The notes under the pieces are model-generated. The model saw nothing but the letters and a program-made list of their open reading frames with translations. It had not been told where the DNA came from and did no database searches. A stretch of DNA of 64,000 bases. Origin: Thalassobacillus devorans (GTDB lineage: Bacteria; Bacillota; Bacilli; Bacillales; Halobacillaceae). The first letter of the stretch is position 1. Each line of letters starts with the position of its first letter. Positions 1-11,668 of the stretch are shown here, piece after piece. The stretch covers positions 186,001-250,000 of the forward strand of contig NZ_FXEH01000004.1 of the NCBI RefSeq assembly GCF_900176565.1, in the 5' to 3' direction. A program made the translations under genes and the position numbers.

Positions 1-82
1 TCGTGTGAAGCGCAGTTTGAACTATGGTAATGACGCCTATCAGATGGCACTTGATCGCCTTGCTGCACAAAAAAATAAATAA
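1..82 (+). CDS. yerC: YerC/YecD family TrpR-like protein, C-terminal end only
   Basis: The last 27 codons of a gene that begins outside the window. The frame reads RVKRSLNYGNDAYQMALDRL and then a short lysine/asparagine tail to a TAA at 80-82. This closely matches my memory of the C-terminus of Bacillus YerC, a small TrpR-fold DNA-binding protein of poorly known role, and yerC lies just upstream of pcrB in Bacillus. Identification rests on a short stretch plus synteny, so it is good but not certain. Confidence 0.75.
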   Translation, partial: RVKRSLNYGNDAYQMALDRLAAQKNK

Positions 83-90
83 GTGATACA

Positions 91-127
91 AATCGCGCCT
101 GTATGATACGGGGCGCGATTATTTTTT
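91..127 (+). terminator. Rho-independent terminator after yerC
   Basis: A 9-bp perfect stem (AATCGCGCC at 91-99 with GGCGCGATT at 112-120) is followed by ATTTTTTG. It separates yerC from the pcrB operon. Confidence 0.85.
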
Positions 128-144
128 GTCTAAGGAAAGGCTGT

Positions 145-272
145 CCGCGCCTAAATATGCTTTTTCACGCATACATCAGGATAATTTGCGCCTAATTTCA
201 AACTTCCGCGCCTAAAAAAATTTGTGCTGGATTTTTGATTTTCGTGCTACATATCGGAAGCGGCTGTGCTGG
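145..272. repeat. Intergenic array of degenerate units with a 20-21 bp period
   Basis: Four units with the core GCGCCTAA (one degenerate) are stepped 20, 21 and 20 bp apart (central C at 148, 168, 189, 209). They are followed by three units with the core GTGCT stepped 20 and 22 bp apart (middle T at 225, 245, 267). The sequence between cores is AT-rich and poorly conserved. Similar periodic arrays with other cores occur at 15749-15832 and around the insertion sequence at 41931-43520. Function unknown; the array sits between the yerC terminator and the pcrB promoter. Confidence 0.6.
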
Positions 273-302
273 TTCCTTTCTGGTACTAGTTTTTGCTATA
301 AT
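273..302 (+). promoter_or_regulatory. Likely extended -10 promoter of the pcrB operon
   Basis: TGCTATAAT (-10 hexamer 297-302 with a TGN extension) lies 38 bp before the pcrB GTG. The -35 region is poor (TTCCTT at 273-278, 18-bp spacer), as is usual for extended -10 promoters. Confidence 0.5.
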
Positions 303-340
303 GAAATAATGGATTACAGGAGAAATTGGAGGACAGAATC

Positions 341-1024
341 GTGTACAATGTGAACGAGTGGCAGCATGTATTCAAGCTCGATCCGAATAAAGAAATTACA
401 GATAAAGATTTAGAAAAAGTGTGTGAATCAGGGACAGATGCTGTCATCGTCGGTGGAACGGATCATGTGACCCTCGATGATGTATTGAATCTGCTGGCGA
501 GGGTACGTCGTTATTCTGTACCATGTGTGCTGGAGATTTCGAACCTTGATGCGATCACACCTGGTTTCGATTTTTATTTTATTCCGATGGTGATGAACAG
601 CCGGGATAAAAAATGGATGATGGATATCCAGCACCAGGCGGTCAAGGAGTACGGAGACATCATGAACTGGGAGGAGCTGCTGGTGGAAGGATACTGTATT
701 CTAAACGAGAAAGCCAAAGCTTACCACTATACCGATAGTATTCTCCCGTCGAGAGAGGATGTCATCGCCTATGCACGGATGGCGGAGCACATGTACCAGC
801 TGCCGATTTTTTATATGGAATACAGCGGCATCTATGGAGATGCCGGACTCGTCGAAGAAGTAAAAGAGACGCTTGAGAATACGTGCCTTTTTTATGGCGG
901 CGGTATTACTACCGCAGAACAAGCAAAGGAAATGAAACAGCACGCCGATGTTATCGTCATCGGTAATGTCATATATGAAGATTTGAAAGCCGCCTTGAAG
1001 ACGGTAAAGGCAGTGAAAGGATAA
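341..1024 (+). CDS. pcrB: Heptaprenylglyceryl phosphate synthase PcrB
   Basis: TIM-barrel prenyltransferase of 227 residues that in Bacillus joins heptaprenyl diphosphate to sn-glycerol-1-phosphate. The N-terminus ([16 protein letters not shown]) and the phosphate-binding C-terminal segments ([25 protein letters not shown]) fit the family, as does the length. I chose the GTG at 341 because GGAGG at 328-332 gives an 8-base spacer; a TTG at 326 would lie on the ribosome-binding site itself. First gene of the pcrB-pcrA-ligA-camS operon; 22 bp separate it from pcrA. Confidence 0.93.
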   Translation: MYNVNEWQHVFKLDPNKEITDKDLEKVCESGTDAVIVGGTDHVTLDDVLNLLARVRRYSVPCVLEISNLDAITPGFDFYFIPMVMNSRDKKWMMDIQHQAVKEYGDIMNWEELLVEGYCILNEKAKAYHYTDSILPSREDVIAYARMAEHMYQLPIFYMEYSGIYGDAGLVEEVKETLENTCLFYGGGITTAEQAKEMKQHADVIVIGNVIYEDLKAALKTVKAVKG

Positions 1025-1046
1025 ATTAACAAAGGATGGTGTCAAC

Positions 1047-3278
1047 ATGGCCCAGGCAATTAACGGGTTATTGAAAGGCCTCAACGAACCTCAACGTAGT
1101 GCAGTGACACATACAGAAGGACCACTTTTAATCATGGCAGGTGCCGGAAGTGGAAAAACACGTGTACTTACCCACCGAATTGCATATTTACTGCAGGAAA
1201 AAGAAGCATCCCCACGCAGCATACTGGCAATTACATTTACGAATAAAGCGGCCCGGGAAATGAAGGAAAGGGTGGAAGCGCTTGTCGGTCAGGAAGGCGA
1301 ATCCATCTGGATGTCGACCTTTCACTCGATGTGTGTAAGAATCCTTCGTCGTGATATCGACCGTATCGGTATCGATCGCAACTTTTCTATTCTGGATTCC
1401 AGCGATCAGTTATCAGTCATCAAACAAGTGTTGAAACAGCTTAATCTTGATCCAAAAAAATGGGATCCGCGTGCGATGCTCGGGGCGATCAGCGGAGCGA
1501 AGAATGAACTGATGTCCCCGGATGACTATGCCCAGCAGGCGGGAAGCTTTTATGAAGAGCAGGTGGCAGAGGTATACAAGCGCTATACCAAAACGCTTCG
1601 GAAAAACCAGTCACTCGACTTTGATGACTTGATCATGCAGACGTTGAACCTGTTCGACCGGGTACCGGAAGTGTTGGAATACTACCAGCGCCGGTTCCAA
1701 TATATCCATGTTGATGAGTATCAGGATACCAACCATGCCCAGTACCAGCTGGTCAACCAGCTCGCGAGACGTTACCAGAATCTTTGCGTCGTGGGGGATT
1801 CTGACCAGTCCATCTATCGCTGGCGTGGGGCCGACATTCAGAACATCCTGTCGTTCGAAAAGGATTACCCGAATGCAAAGGTCATCATGCTGGAGCAGAA
1901 CTACCGCTCTACTAAATTGATACTCGATGCAGCCAATAAGGTGATCGAAAACAACCCTGGACGTAAACCGAAGCGCCTTTGGACAGACAATGATGGCGGC
2001 GAAAAAATCTACTATCACGCAGCGGCTACAGAACGGGAAGAGGGATTATTCGTCACCAATAAAATAGAAGAAATGGTACATGACCATAAATGTCAGTATA
2101 AAGACATCGCGATTCTTTATCGTACCAATGCCCAATCCCGTGCCATCGAGGAAACGTTCGTAAAAGCAGGCGTTCCTTATCAGATGATCGGCGGAACCAA
2201 GTTCTATGATAGAAAAGAAATCAAAGATATGCTTGCTTATTTGCGATTGATTGCCAATCCGAATGATGATTTGAGTTTTACCCGTGTGGTCAACGAACCG
2301 AAGCGCGGTGTCGGCAAAACGAGCATTGAAAAAATGCAGGCCTATGCGGCTGATCATGATATTTCTCTTTTTGAAGCGGCTGCAGAAGTCGATTTTGTCG
2401 GGGTGAGTGCCCGGGCGGCAAAGGCGATTATGGCGTTCCGTACCATGATTGATAATTGGACCAAACAGCAGGAGTTTTTATCCGCGACTGATATGGTTCA
2501 GGAAGTTATCGATAAGACAGGCTATGAGGAAATGCTGAAGAATGAAAAAAGCATTGAAGCACAAAGCCGTCTGGAAAACATTGAAGAATTCAAATCTGTT
2601 ACTAAAAATTTCGAAGAGAACAGTGAAGATAAAACCTTGATCGCTTTCTTGACCGACCTTGCGTTGATAGCTGATATCGACCAGATGGATGAGGATCCGA
2701 TGGGAGATAATAAAGTAGTATTGATGACGCTTCATTCAGCGAAAGGACTGGAGTTCCCGATTGTCTTTTTGATCGGAATGGAAGAAAATGTATTTCCGCA
2801 CAGCCGGTCAATTATGGATGAAGAAGAAATGGAAGAAGAACGACGGCTTGCTTATGTGGGGATTACACGTGCGGAAAAACAGCTGTACATGACTCATGCA
2901 AAAATGCGCACGTTATATGGAAGAACGAACATGAACCCGGTTAGCAGATTTATCAATGAGATACCGGAAGATATGATCGAAGGCAAAGCGGAAAAAGAGA
3001 ACCTCCCGTTCTTCAATAATCAAAAGCAGCGGACCAAAGGCTTTGAGGCTCCTGCCCAGCCGAAACGTGCTCCTCAGAAGCTGAAGCAAAAGACCACATC
3101 CGGGGGAGAAAAGATTACCTGGCAGGCTGGTGATAAAGCCCAGCATAAAAAGTGGGGCGTAGGCACTGTCGTCAAGGTGCAAGGAGAAGGTGAAGCAATG
3201 GAACTTGATATTGCGTTCCCAGCACCTGTCGGCGTCAAGCGCCTGCTGGCCAAATTCGCACCAATCACAAAAGTATAA
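1047..3278 (+). CDS. pcrA: ATP-dependent DNA helicase PcrA (UvrD/Rep family, SF1A)
   Basis: A 743-residue 3'-5' helicase used in repair, rolling-circle replication and removal of stalled transcription or recombination complexes. Visible motifs in order: Q-motif region NEPQRSAV, Walker A AGAGSGKT (residues 31-38), [10 protein letters not shown] (motif Ia), VDEYQDTN (Walker B), [15 protein letters not shown] (motif III), QNYRST (motif IV), [12 protein letters not shown] (motif V) and [12 protein letters not shown] (motif VI). The C-terminal part, with the [14 protein letters not shown] segment, is the Tudor-like domain of Gram-positive PcrA. Length is normal. It is followed 14 bp later by ligA, an arrangement conserved in Bacillaceae. 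Confidence 0.98.
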   Translation: MAQAINGLLKGLNEPQRSAVTHTEGPLLIMAGAGSGKTRVLTHRIAYLLQEKEASPRSILAITFTNKAAREMKERVEALVGQEGESIWMSTFHSMCVRILRRDIDRIGIDRNFSILDSSDQLSVIKQVLKQLNLDPKKWDPRAMLGAISGAKNELMSPDDYAQQAGSFYEEQVAEVYKRYTKTLRKNQSLDFDDLIMQTLNLFDRVPEVLEYYQRRFQYIHVDEYQDTNHAQYQLVNQLARRYQNLCVVGDSDQSIYRWRGADIQNILSFEKDYPNAKVIMLEQNYRSTKLILDAANKVIENNPGRKPKRLWTDNDGGEKIYYHAAATEREEGLFVTNKIEEMVHDHKCQYKDIAILYRTNAQSRAIEETFVKAGVPYQMIGGTKFYDRKEIKDMLAYLRLIANPNDDLSFTRVVNEPKRGVGKTSIEKMQAYAADHDISLFEAAAEVDFVGVSARAAKAIMAFRTMIDNWTKQQEFLSATDMVQEVIDKTGYEEMLKNEKSIEAQSRLENIEEFKSVTKNFEENSEDKTLIAFLTDLALIADIDQMDEDPMGDNKVVLMTLHSAKGLEFPIVFLIGMEENVFPHSRSIMDEEEMEEERRLAYVGITRAEKQLYMTHAKMRTLYGRTNMNPVSRFINEIPEDMIEGKAEKENLPFFNNQKQRTKGFEAPAQPKRAPQKLKQKTTSGGEKITWQAGDKAQHKKWGVGTVVKVQGEGEAMELDIAFPAPVGVKRLLAKFAPITKV

Positions 3279-3283
3279 GGTGA

Positions 3284-5296
<2,013 letters not shown>

Positions 5297-5307
5297 GGAG
5301 TGGAAAT

Positions 5308-6429
5308 ATGAGAAAGCTGCACGCATTATGGATGAGTACTCTCCTGGTGCTGACTGCCTGTATACCGGTTTATGATAATGACGAAGAAATAGTACAGGAA
5401 AACACGGATGATAGTAAGAATGAAACAGCGATCGTCCCTCGTCATAATATCTCCGAAGAACATTATAAAACAATTTTGACGGAGGACGGTCCAAAACAGG
5501 CGAAAGCTCGTGGGACGATAACAAGACAGCTGAACAATCGACTGGACATTGATGAGATGGAAACAGGGCTGCAACGGCATTCCAAAGAATATTTTGATCC
5601 TGAATCTCACTTTTTCCAAGCCGGGCAATATTTAGAGCGTGACACCGTTCTTGCGTTGATTGATGGATTGAACCCAGACCGTGACAAGTTAGAGTCAGAA
5701 GACGACCATCGGAAAAATCCCAGGGTTCTTTCCCATATCCTCGAACAGAATTACTTGAAAGAAGAAGAGGAAGGTGTCGTCAAGCTGGCTGGTATTTCGA
5801 TCGGATTGGCTCTGAAGTCGACCTATTCATTCCAAACGGAAATCGGAGGACCTACTTACGATGAAGATATTTCTGAGCAGGAAATACTTAAAATGGGACA
5901 GCGGACTGCTGACCAGGTGATAGAGGAGATACGTAAGAAAGAAGGTCTTGAGAACGTACCGATCATGATTGCTCTTTATCGTGAGGAAGATTCCGGTTCC
6001 GCTGTTCCTGGTAATTTTATTAAAAAAGCGTACGTGAAAGGCGGAAGTACTAATTCATCTGATTGGAAAGACGTTAACGAAGACTTCATTTTATTCCCTT
6101 CTGGTGAAGCGGAAGAAAAACATTATCAGGATTCTCAGCTGCTAGGAGAATTCCGTAATGAAGTATCGAAGTATTTCCCTAACTTTGTCGGGTTTGTAGG
6201 GGAAGGATTTTATGTTAACGATAACTTAGAAGAGGTATCGATAGAAATCCCGATCCAGTTTCAGTCGAAGAATGAAGTGGTCGGGTTCACCCAGTACGTA
6301 TATGGTTTAGTAATGGAAATGTTCAATGAAGATTATGAGATAGAAGTGAAAATCAGTAGTAACAGTCAACCGGAAAGTGTAATCGTAAAAGAGCGAGGCA
6401 AGGAAGAGCCCTACGTCCATATCTATTAA
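5308..6429 (+). CDS. camS: CamS family lipoprotein (YerH-like)
   Basis: A 373-residue exported lipoprotein. The first 18 residues form a signal peptide ending in the lipobox LTAC, so the mature protein would start at Cys18 and be anchored to the outer face of the membrane. The body matches the CamS family as I know it (GISIGLALKS, ENVPIMIALYRE, SAVPGNFI segments). In staphylococci a fragment of the CamS signal peptide acts as a sex-pheromone-like peptide; the cellular job of the protein itself is unknown. Located 11 bp after ligA, as yerH is in Bacillus subtilis, and closed by a strong terminator, so it is the last gene of the pcrA operon. Confidence 0.9.
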   Translation: MRKLHALWMSTLLVLTACIPVYDNDEEIVQENTDDSKNETAIVPRHNISEEHYKTILTEDGPKQAKARGTITRQLNNRLDIDEMETGLQRHSKEYFDPESHFFQAGQYLERDTVLALIDGLNPDRDKLESEDDHRKNPRVLSHILEQNYLKEEEEGVVKLAGISIGLALKSTYSFQTEIGGPTYDEDISEQEILKMGQRTADQVIEEIRKKEGLENVPIMIALYREEDSGSAVPGNFIKKAYVKGGSTNSSDWKDVNEDFILFPSGEAEEKHYQDSQLLGEFRNEVSKYFPNFVGFVGEGFYVNDNLEEVSIEIPIQFQSKNEVVGFTQYVYGLVMEMFNEDYEIEVKISSNSQPESVIVKERGKEEPYVHIY

Positions 6430-6434
6430 TCTCA

Positions 6435-6471
6435 AATCCCGCCCTGATACATATCAAGGCGGGATTTTTTT
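6435..6471 (+). terminator. Terminator after camS
   Basis: Stem AATCCCGCC (6435-6443) with GGCGGGATT (6458-6466), then a run of T. Ends the pcrB-pcrA-ligA-camS operon. Confidence 0.9.
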
Positions 6472-6534
6472 GACTGGAAAAATAATTCAGATGTTAGATT
6501 TGAACAGTTGGTAGAGATAAGATAGAATATGTTA

Positions 6535-6548
6535 TGGAAGCGCTTTAA
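6535..6548 (+). promoter_or_regulatory. Candidate cre (CcpA) site upstream of pruA
   Basis: TGGAAGCGCTTTAA matches the cre consensus TGNAARCGNWWWCA at all but one position (A in place of C near the end). It lies 64 bp before the pruA start, a sensible place for catabolite repression of proline/arginine breakdown. Confidence 0.45.
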
Positions 6549-6611
6549 TAAGGTTACATAAGTGAGATGAAAGCGGGCTTCTATTTCTATTTCCCAAGGA
6601 GGCGTTTTAGA

Positions 6612-8162
6612 ATGGTAGTACCTTACAAGCATGAACCCTTTACAGATTTCAGTGTAGAAGAAAATCGCAAGGCAATGGAAGAGGCGATTGCGAAAGTGGA
6701 ATCTGATTTAGGTAAAGAATATCCACTAATCATTGGTGGCGAGCGTATTATGACAGACGATAAAATCGAGGTCGTCAATCCGGCCAATCGAAAAGAAGTC
6801 ATTGGTTACGTCTCGAAAACAAATAGAGACCTTGCTGAAAAAGCGCATAAGATTGCGGATGAAACCTTCGAATGGTGGCGCAAGACAGACGCGAGCTTCC
6901 GTGCGGATATTTTGTTCCGTGCTGCTGCGATTGTCCGTCGCCGCAAACATGAGTTTACAGCTCATCTTATTAAAGAAGGCGGTAAGCCATGGAAAGAAGC
7001 GGATGCTGATACGGCAGAAGCAATCGACTTCATGGAGTTCTATGCCCGCCAGATGCTGCGAATTGATGGTGGGGTAGAGATCAATTCCCGCCCAATTGAA
7101 AATAATCGCTTCAATTATATTCCGCTAGGTGTCGGGGTCGTCATTTCTCCATGGAACTTCCTGTTTGCCATTATGTGTGGTACGACCGTAGCTTCTATGG
7201 TTTCCGGAAATACGGTTCTATTAAAACCAGCAAGTGCGACACCAATCATCGCTTATAAGATGATGGAAGTACTGGAAGAAGCGGGGATGCCTGCAGGTGT
7301 TATCAACTATGTACCTGGAAGCGGAAAAGAAGTGGGTGACTATCTGGTTGACCACCCACGCACACGTTTCATTAGTTTCACTGGCTCTCGTGAAGTCGGA
7401 ACGCGTATCTTTGAACGTGCGGCCAAAGTGCAGGATGGTCAAAAATGGCTGAAGCGTACCATCATTGAAATGGGTGGTAAAGATACCATTGTTGTCGACA
7501 ATGAGTCTGACCTTGAGCTTGCGGCGGATGCCATCACCTATTCTGCGTTCGGATTCTCCGGGCAGAAGTGTTCTGCATGTTCCCGTGTTGTCGCTCATGA
7601 AGATGTTTACGATGAGCTGCTTGAACGAGTGGTTGAAAAAACGAAGAACGAAGTGAAATATGGCGATCCGACGGACCATGGTTCTTACATGGGACCGGTC
7701 ATAGACCAGGGCGCTTATGATAAGATCCTTGGGTACATTTCCAAGGGGAAAGAAGAAGGTCGCCTTGTCCATGGCGGTAAGGGGGACAAAAGCAAAGGAT
7801 GGTTCATCGAGCCGACTATTTTTGCAGATGTTGATCCGGAAGCTGTCATCATGCAGGAAGAGATCTTCGGCCCAGTGGTGGCATTTACAAAAGCTAGGTC
7901 ATTTGATGAAGCCATTGAAATCGCCAACAATACTGAATACGGACTGACTGGTGCCGTAATCACAAATAATAGACAGCACTTGGAACAGGCCAGAGAAGAT
8001 TTCCATGTTGGAAACCTTTACTTCAATCGTGGCTGTACAGCGGCGATTGTCGGCTACCATCCGTTTGGCGGATTTAATATGTCCGGTACCGATTCAAAAG
8101 CTGGCGGACCAGATTATCTGCTGCACCATATGCAGCCGAAAACAACTTCTGAAATGCTTTAA
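6612..8162 (+). CDS. pruA: L-glutamate gamma-semialdehyde (1-pyrroline-5-carboxylate) dehydrogenase
   Basis: NAD-dependent aldehyde dehydrogenase of 516 residues (RocA/PruA type) that oxidises P5C/glutamate semialdehyde to glutamate, the last step of proline and arginine breakdown. Shows the P5CDH N-terminus (YKHEPFTDF), the Rossmann/active-site segments [20 protein letters not shown], the general base region [12 protein letters not shown], the catalytic cysteine in [13 protein letters not shown], and [18 protein letters not shown] at 6596-6603 decides for the ATG at 6612; an upstream ATG at 6567 lacks a site. Monocistronic, with its own terminator. The symporter gene putP follows, so proline uptake and use sit side by side. 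In Bacillus the same gene is often called rocA or ycgN. Confidence 0.95.
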   Translation: MVVPYKHEPFTDFSVEENRKAMEEAIAKVESDLGKEYPLIIGGERIMTDDKIEVVNPANRKEVIGYVSKTNRDLAEKAHKIADETFEWWRKTDASFRADILFRAAAIVRRRKHEFTAHLIKEGGKPWKEADADTAEAIDFMEFYARQMLRIDGGVEINSRPIENNRFNYIPLGVGVVISPWNFLFAIMCGTTVASMVSGNTVLLKPASATPIIAYKMMEVLEEAGMPAGVINYVPGSGKEVGDYLVDHPRTRFISFTGSREVGTRIFERAAKVQDGQKWLKRTIIEMGGKDTIVVDNESDLELAADAITYSAFGFSGQKCSACSRVVAHEDVYDELLERVVEKTKNEVKYGDPTDHGSYMGPVIDQGAYDKILGYISKGKEEGRLVHGGKGDKSKGWFIEPTIFADVDPEAVIMQEEIFGPVVAFTKARSFDEAIEIANNTEYGLTGAVITNNRQHLEQAREDFHVGNLYFNRGCTAAIVGYHPFGGFNMSGTDSKAGGPDYLLHHMQPKTTSEML

Positions 8163-8167
8163 TCGTT

Positions 8168-8201
8168 AAAAAAAATCCTCCTTTATAGGAGGATTTTTTT
8201 T
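8168..8201 (+). terminator. Terminator after pruA
   Basis: AAAAAATCCTCC / GGAGGATTTTTT hairpin with a short loop, followed by more T. Confidence 0.9.
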
Positions 8202-8571
8202 ATGAAGACGGATATAATAAAAGCGCATACAAGCAAAGGAATTTTTGTAAATATTTGTATAGGTAGATAGTAGTACCCACGTAAAACGGGGTTCTGTTTA
8301 AATTTATTAAATTTTTTTTTATTACCTTTTATGAATATATATCGCATATAAAAAATATATGACGGTAAATATAGCGTTTAAATGTATAATAATACATCTA
8401 TTTGTCGATGATATAATTTTTGCAATGTTCAAATCATTTGTATATGATATAGTTGTACCTGCGTTTGTGTTTTAACGCTCCTATGACTTTTGAATCATAA
8501 TTTTAAATTTTTAAAAAATTGCATGGGAGTGTATAACAGAGCAGCGGAACAAAATATGTGGAGGTGGAAAC
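8202..8571. other. AT-rich intergenic control region before putP
   Basis: About 370 bp, very AT-rich from 8291 to 8520, with long A and T runs that suggest curved DNA. Several TATAAT-like hexamers are present (8213-8218, 8385-8390) but none has a good -35 partner. A cre-like 14-mer with one mismatch (8218-8231) overlaps the first of them. The Bacillus homologue opuE has SigA and SigB promoters; I could not recognise a SigB pair here. No credible gene seen. Confidence 0.4.
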
Positions 8572-8679
8572 ATGGAAGAATTCGCACTAACCGGGGCAAC
8601 TTGGTTCTGGCTGTTTGTCCCTATGCCAATATTAATCCTACTATCCGTCATTACTTTATTTACTGAAAGGAGCGAATAA
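8572..8679 (+). CDS. 35-residue single-helix membrane peptide, putative symporter small accessory protein
   Basis: The ATG is preceded by GGAGGTGG with a 7-base spacer, a better site than that of the downstream symporter. The product, which starts MEEFALTGATWFWLFVPMP, is almost wholly one hydrophobic helix (about residues 10-30) ending in TERSE. It stops 6 bp before putP. Very small membrane subunits encoded directly before sodium:solute symporters are known in other families (for example MetS with MetP, YhdT with PanF). A partner role for PutP is therefore the natural inference, but I do not recognise this exact peptide. Confidence 0.65.
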   Translation: MEEFALTGATWFWLFVPMPILILLSVITLFTERSE

Positions 8680-8685
8680 CAAACA

Positions 8686-10200
8686 ATGGGTACAGCAACG
8701 TTAATAACGTTTATTATTTATTTATTAGGTATGCTGGGCATCGGTTTTGCCGCATACAAAATGACAAGCAATTTATCTGATTATGTATTAGGTGGCCGTC
8801 GTTTAGGTCCAAGTGTCGCGGCATTAAGTGCCGGAGCATCTGATATGAGTGGCTGGCTATTACTAGGTCTGCCTGGTGCCATTTATGCAGCAGGTCTTGG
8901 AGAAGCATGGATTGGGGTAGGACTTGCCATCGGTGCTTACTTGAACTGGCAATTCGTCGCTCGTCGACTACGTGTTTATACGGAGGTTGCAAATGATTCA
9001 ATCACGGTTCCGGACTACCTGGAGAACCGTTTCCACGATAATTCACACATCTTACGAGTAATTTCAGCACTTGTAATCCTTCTATTCTTTACCTTCTATA
9101 CTTCATCCGGTATGGTGGCAGGTGCCAAGCTTTTTGAAGCGTCATTTGGATTGTCATATACACAAGCACTATGGATAGGTGCAATCGTGACCATTTCTTA
9201 TACTTTCTTAGGTGGTTTCCTTGCAGTAAGCTGGACGGACTTTGTCCAGGGTATTTTGATGTTCGCAGCATTGATTGCGGTGCCAATTGTAGCGATTACA
9301 GAAATCGGCGGTTGGGATGCAACGATGAATGCTGTTGGTAATATTGAAGCAAGCAATCTAAACATGGTAAGCGGAGTTGGCATGTTAGCGATTATTTCCT
9401 CCATGGCGTGGGGACTTGGTTATTTCGGTCAGCCGCACATCCTTGTCCGTTTTATGGCGTTACGTTCACCTAAGGACGTGCCAAAAGCGCGTTTCATAGG
9501 TGTTACATGGATGGTTCTAGGACTATATGGTGCGATTTTCACTGGTTTGGCCGGTCTTGCTTACATCAATTCACAGGATGTTGGCATGTTGAGTGAATTT
9601 GGTATTACATTGATTAATGAAAATGGCGTTCAAATGCTGGATGACCCGGAAAAAGTATTTATCGCATTTTCCCAAGTATTGTTCCATCCTGTCATTGCAG
9701 GTATTTTATTGGCAGCAATTCTGTCTGCTATCATGAGTACGATTGACTCTCAGCTGCTTGTATCTTCTTCAGCACTTGCGGAGGACTTTTACAAAGCGAT
9801 TTTCCGTAAGCAGGCGACTGAGCGTGAATTAGTATGGGTTGGTCGTATTGCTGTTGCAGGTATCGCATTGATTGCCGTAATGCTTGCACAAAATCCAGAC
9901 AGCACAGTACTTGAATTAGTATCTTATGCTTGGGCAGGTTTTGGTGCGGCATTCGGCCCGATCATCATCTTATCTCTATTCTGGAAAGGCATCACTCGTA
10001 ATGGTGCACTTGCCGGTATGATTGTCGGTGCGGTAACGGTAGTTGTATGGGCTGATTTCTTAAGCGGTGGCATTTTCGATCTTTATGAAATCGTTCCTGG
10101 TTTCATCTTGAACTTAATTGTTGCTATTCTTGTCAGTCTTGCCGGTCCTAAGCCTTCGAAAGAAATCATTGCTTCCTTTGAAGAAGCTTCCCGTCGTTAA
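8686..10200 (+). CDS. putP: Sodium/proline symporter (PutP/OpuE, SSS family)
   Basis: A 504-residue SSS-family carrier with about 13 membrane helices. The family signature regions are clear: GGRRLGPSVAALSAGASDMSG (first Na+-site helix), TVPDYLENRF, FYTSSGMVAGAKLFE, and ILSAIMSTIDSQLLVSSSALAEDF. It imports proline with Na+, for osmoprotection or as a nutrient; which one depends on its regulation, not visible here. The putative ribosome-binding site AGGAG (8668-8672) is 13 bases from the ATG, rather far, so coupling to the micro-ORF ending 6 bp earlier may help translation. P5C dehydrogenase lies upstream. Confidence 0.95.
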   Translation: MGTATLITFIIYLLGMLGIGFAAYKMTSNLSDYVLGGRRLGPSVAALSAGASDMSGWLLLGLPGAIYAAGLGEAWIGVGLAIGAYLNWQFVARRLRVYTEVANDSITVPDYLENRFHDNSHILRVISALVILLFFTFYTSSGMVAGAKLFEASFGLSYTQALWIGAIVTISYTFLGGFLAVSWTDFVQGILMFAALIAVPIVAITEIGGWDATMNAVGNIEASNLNMVSGVGMLAIISSMAWGLGYFGQPHILVRFMALRSPKDVPKARFIGVTWMVLGLYGAIFTGLAGLAYINSQDVGMLSEFGITLINENGVQMLDDPEKVFIAFSQVLFHPVIAGILLAAILSAIMSTIDSQLLVSSSALAEDFYKAIFRKQATERELVWVGRIAVAGIALIAVMLAQNPDSTVLELVSYAWAGFGAAFGPIIILSLFWKGITRNGALAGMIVGAVTVVVWADFLSGGIFDLYEIVPGFILNLIVAILVSLAGPKPSKEIIASFEEASRR

Positions 10201-10208
10201 TGGTTTTA

Positions 10209-10249
10209 AAAAAACTCTTTCCTGTTGCGTTACAGGAAAGAGTTTTTTT
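10209..10249. terminator. Terminator between putP and the convergent hydrolase gene
   Basis: AAACTCTTTCCTGT pairs perfectly with ACAGGAAAGAGTTT, flanked by A and T runs on either side, so it can serve both strands. Confidence 0.9.
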
Positions 10250-10262
10250 GTACTTGAATATT

Positions 10263-11069
10263 TTATAAAGCGACGGAGTTTTGAATTCTTTTCTTCTGCC
10301 GATACTGGTTGATGAAGCTGATGGCTAATTCATTGAACTTGTCTGCCTGTTCAATGTTACATACGTGTCCGCATTCCGGGATTTCCGCTAGCTTTGCATG
10401 TTCGATTTGCTTCACCGTCTTTCGAACATCTTTGATGCAAAGGTGGTCTTGGGTGCCGGAAATGAACAGCTTTGGCACTTTAGCGGCATGATGAATTTTT
10501 TCTAAAGTCTTTTTCGGGTGTCTGGCTACCTTATACCAGGCCAGGAAGTCTTTCCGCTTCATTTTTTTCGCTTCGCGGACGAATGCTTCACGACCCGACT
10601 TGTGGTTGGATCTTGGCATCAAAATATGAGCGAACAACTTATAAAGGGTATGGTAGGGCATGAAGTTCTTAATTGATTCCCCAAACACCAGCAGCCCCTT
10701 TGATATTGCGTTCAACCTGACAATCGATCCGCCAAGAACAGTAGATCTAACACGTTCAGGGAAATGAGAAATTAAACTTTGAATCACCATGGATCCTAAT
10801 GAAATGCCGACAAAATGTGCTTTAGGAATCTTTAAATGGTTCATTAAAGCGATGATCTCTTCGTTTACTGTTTGGAAAGTCATTTTTTCTGAATAAGACG
10901 TCGTGCTTGGCGATTTGCCATGACCAGGCAGGTGGATGGAAAGCACATTGAATTGCTTTCGAAAAGCCTTGATCTGTTTATAAAAAATCCTGGAGTTTCC
11001 TCCGATTCCATGAACAAAAACAACATACTCAGATGTCGAATCATTTGTTTTCAAAACGTAATCTAGCAT
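10263..11069 (-). CDS. Alpha/beta-fold hydrolase
   Basis: A 268-residue alpha/beta hydrolase. Oxyanion-hole segment VHGIGGNSRIFYKQ near the N-terminus, LPGHGKSPS, nucleophile elbow GISLGS (catalytic Ser), acid region around SGTQDHLCI and catalytic His in CGHVCNIEQ. The order and spacing fit esterase/lipase-like or C-C hydrolase-like members; the substrate cannot be told. The start at 11069 is preceded by AAAGGAG at 7 bases; an earlier in-frame ATG at 11111 has none. Single gene, convergent with putP. Confidence 0.85.
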   Translation of the reverse strand: MLDYVLKTNDSTSEYVVFVHGIGGNSRIFYKQIKAFRKQFNVLSIHLPGHGKSPSTTSYSEKMTFQTVNEEIIALMNHLKIPKAHFVGISLGSMVIQSLISHFPERVRSTVLGGSIVRLNAISKGLLVFGESIKNFMPYHTLYKLFAHILMPRSNHKSGREAFVREAKKMKRKDFLAWYKVARHPKKTLEKIHHAAKVPKLFISGTQDHLCIKDVRKTVKQIEHAKLAEIPECGHVCNIEQADKFNELAISFINQYRQKKRIQNSVAL

Positions 11070-11364
11070 TGATGAACTCCTTTGTAACAGCACGTTAATC
11101 ATTACCCTCACAACGTTAATGGTAAACCGGAAGTGCAGGTGTATGTGCTGGTTATGAAAACAGGTGTACCTTAGGCATTATAGCATGTTTTCAGGTTAAT
11201 TTCCTCCGGTAATGCCTTCCTTCCTATTTAATAGTTTCTGATGAGTCATCCAGTGTTTTATGTTAAGATAGGAAAGGTGAAAAAACTTGAACGTTGCTTA
11301 TCGAATCAATCATTTGGTATCATCTAATATTATGTGAGTACGAAAACTCGATGGAGGGTTAGTT

Positions 11365-11655
11365 ATGTCTAGAATCAGCAAGGAAGAAGTAAAGCACGTA
11401 GCCAATTTGGCTCGTCTTGCGATTAGTGAAAAAGAGGCGGACATGTTTACCAAACAGTTGGACGATATCATTACGTATGCCGAACAGTTGAATGAACTGG
11501 ATACCACTGATGTCGAACCGACTACGCATGTATTGGATTTGAAGAACGTCATGCGTAAGGACGAACCTAGAAAGTGGCTGGAGAAGGAAGATGTTCTGAA
11601 AAACGCTCCAGATCATAAAGACGGACAATTCAAAGTTCCATCTATATTGGAATAA
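11365..11655 (+). CDS. gatC: Asp-tRNA(Asn)/Glu-tRNA(Gln) amidotransferase subunit C
   Basis: A 96-residue subunit that stabilises the GatA-GatB complex. Typical GatC features: [17 protein letters not shown] at the N-terminus, a middle [15 protein letters not shown] segment and the C-terminal belt ending in [14 protein letters not shown] lies before the ATG. First gene of gatCAB, 13 bp before gatA. Confidence 0.96.
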   Translation: MSRISKEEVKHVANLARLAISEKEADMFTKQLDDIITYAEQLNELDTTDVEPTTHVLDLKNVMRKDEPRKWLEKEDVLKNAPDHKDGQFKVPSILE

Positions 11656-11668
11656 AGGAGGTACACCA

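Noticed and set aside
145-272. CRISPR array
   Set aside because: Units are only 20-21 bp apart, cores are 5-8 bp and degenerate, linkers are too short for spacers and there are no cas genes in the window.
7221-7772. 183-codon open frame antisense to pruA
   Set aside because: Shadow of a strongly biased gene; no motif, no ribosome-binding site.
8202-8571. SigB promoter for putP as in B. subtilis opuE
   Set aside because: GTTTAA-like boxes occur, but no GGGTAT-like -10 lies at the right distance.
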